Of a stretch of DNA of 5,521 bases, positions 5,389 through 5,521 are shown one piece after another. Position 1 is the first letter of the stretch, and every line of letters starts with the position of its first letter. The notes below the pieces were generated by a model that worked only from the letters and a program-made list of their open reading frames with translations, was not told where the DNA came from and did not search any database. The stretch comes from an uncultured Rhodobacter sp. (lineage in GTDB: Bacteria > Pseudomonadota > Alphaproteobacteria > Rhodobacterales > Rhodobacteraceae), in contig CALGTJ010000320.1 of NCBI GenBank assembly GCA_937901435.1, positions 1 through 5,521 on the forward strand, read 5' to 3'. Made by a program: the position numbers and the translations under genes.

Positions 5389-5390
5389 AG

Positions 5391-5419
5391 GGTATGACAT
5401 TTACAGAATCCGCAGGCAA
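5391..5419 (-). promoter_or_regulatory. Candidate promoter of the recombinase operon
   Basis: On the minus strand TTGCCT (5419-5414), a 17-base spacer and an extended -10-like TGTCATACC (hexamer CATACC at 5396-5391) are placed so that transcription would start near 5384. That falls within the GGATACACTA repeats, 25-30 bases before the ATG. The hexamers match the consensus only in part (four of six and three of six). The placement is better than the match. Confidence 0.3.
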
Positions 5420-5438
5420 CACTCAGATACATAAACAT

Positions 5439-5460
5439 ACAGTAACTGTTTTTTCACAGT
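5439..5460. repeat. Triple half-site inverted repeat ACAGT/ACTGT
   Basis: ACAGT (5439-5443), ACTGT (5445-5449) and ACAGT (5456-5460) make two overlapping inverted repeats with spacers of 1 and 6 bases, about 80-100 bases upstream of the recombinase start. The arrangement recalls an operator or recombinase-binding half-sites. It does not match the alphaproteobacterial LexA box (GTTC-N7-GTTC). The half-sites are only 5 bases long, so chance is possible. Confidence 0.35.
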
Positions 5461-5521
5461 AGGCTAGGGGGGATATATCTCATATTGACAAGGTGGGTAT
5501 TGCTCCCTGTCTGTCCGCCAT

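Noticed and set aside
76..5410. Similarity of GACATTCAGAAT (76-87) and GACATTTACAGAAT (5396-5409) as a possible attL/attR pair.
   Set aside because: The match needs a 2-base gap, is short and is not next to a tRNA 3' end or other usual target. It is not enough to call attachment sites.
5439..5460. A LexA (SOS) box reading of the ACTGT/ACAGT inverted repeat.
   Set aside because: The spacer is 6 bases rather than the 8 of the enterobacterial CTGT-N8-ACAG box, and alphaproteobacterial LexA normally uses GTTC-N7-GTTC.
5485..5490. A perfect TTGACA, -35-like, on the plus strand near the right edge.
   Set aside because: No acceptable -10 hexamer lies 16-18 bases downstream within the window.
5480..5521. 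A 13-codon minus-strand reading from the right edge (starting ATG GCG GAC, ending TGA at 5480-5482).
   Set aside because: It could be the end of a flanking gene, but only 13 codons are visible and nothing identifies it.

Overview
The window holds a compact, single-direction gene block that looks like the integration and replication core of a small chromosomal mobile element (an integrative island or P4-like satellite). All convincing genes lie on the minus strand. In transcription order they are a tyrosine recombinase (5358-4105), a 149-residue protein of unknown function (4108-3659), a 64-residue AlpA/excisionase-type helix-turn-helix protein (3628-3434), and a 956-residue primase/helicase-like replication protein (3322-452). 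The first two overlap by ATGA and the other gaps are 30 and 111 bases, so one operon is likely. The recombinase type, the moderately GC-rich coding sequence and the style of the replication protein suggest an alphaproteobacterium, perhaps a marine Rhodobacteraceae. That is an impression from familiarity with such proteins, not a database result.

The inferred logic is that the recombinase integrates and excises the element, the AlpA-like protein acts as regulator or excisionase, and the large protein replicates the excised circle. I see no capsid, defence, conjugation or toxin cargo, and no convincing attL/attR pair, so the window is probably only part of the element.

The most interesting content lies in control signals. 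First, the gap between the alpA-like gene and the replication gene carries, on the plus strand, an extended -10 promoter followed by a strong intrinsic terminator. Together they predict an RNA of about 60 nt antisense to the leader of the replication mRNA, a layout like the copG-ctRNA-repB region of pMV158-type plasmids. Second, the 3' end of the replication gene contains seven copies (six good, one degenerate) of a 9-base repeat, AAACCCGTC-like, in two arms facing each other around a separate palindrome. This could be an iteron origin or a long mRNA hairpin. Third, the alpA-like ribosome binding site and start codon sit in the loop of a perfect 8-bp inverted repeat. Fourth, two 10-base direct repeats at an 11-base period lie just upstream of the recombinase start.

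Left of the replication gene, positions 1-451 hold a weak terminator-like hairpin, one doubtful 72-codon ORF and AT-rich sequence with small hairpins. Right of the recombinase, positions 5359-5521 hold its probable promoter region and several short repeats, but no gene I can support.
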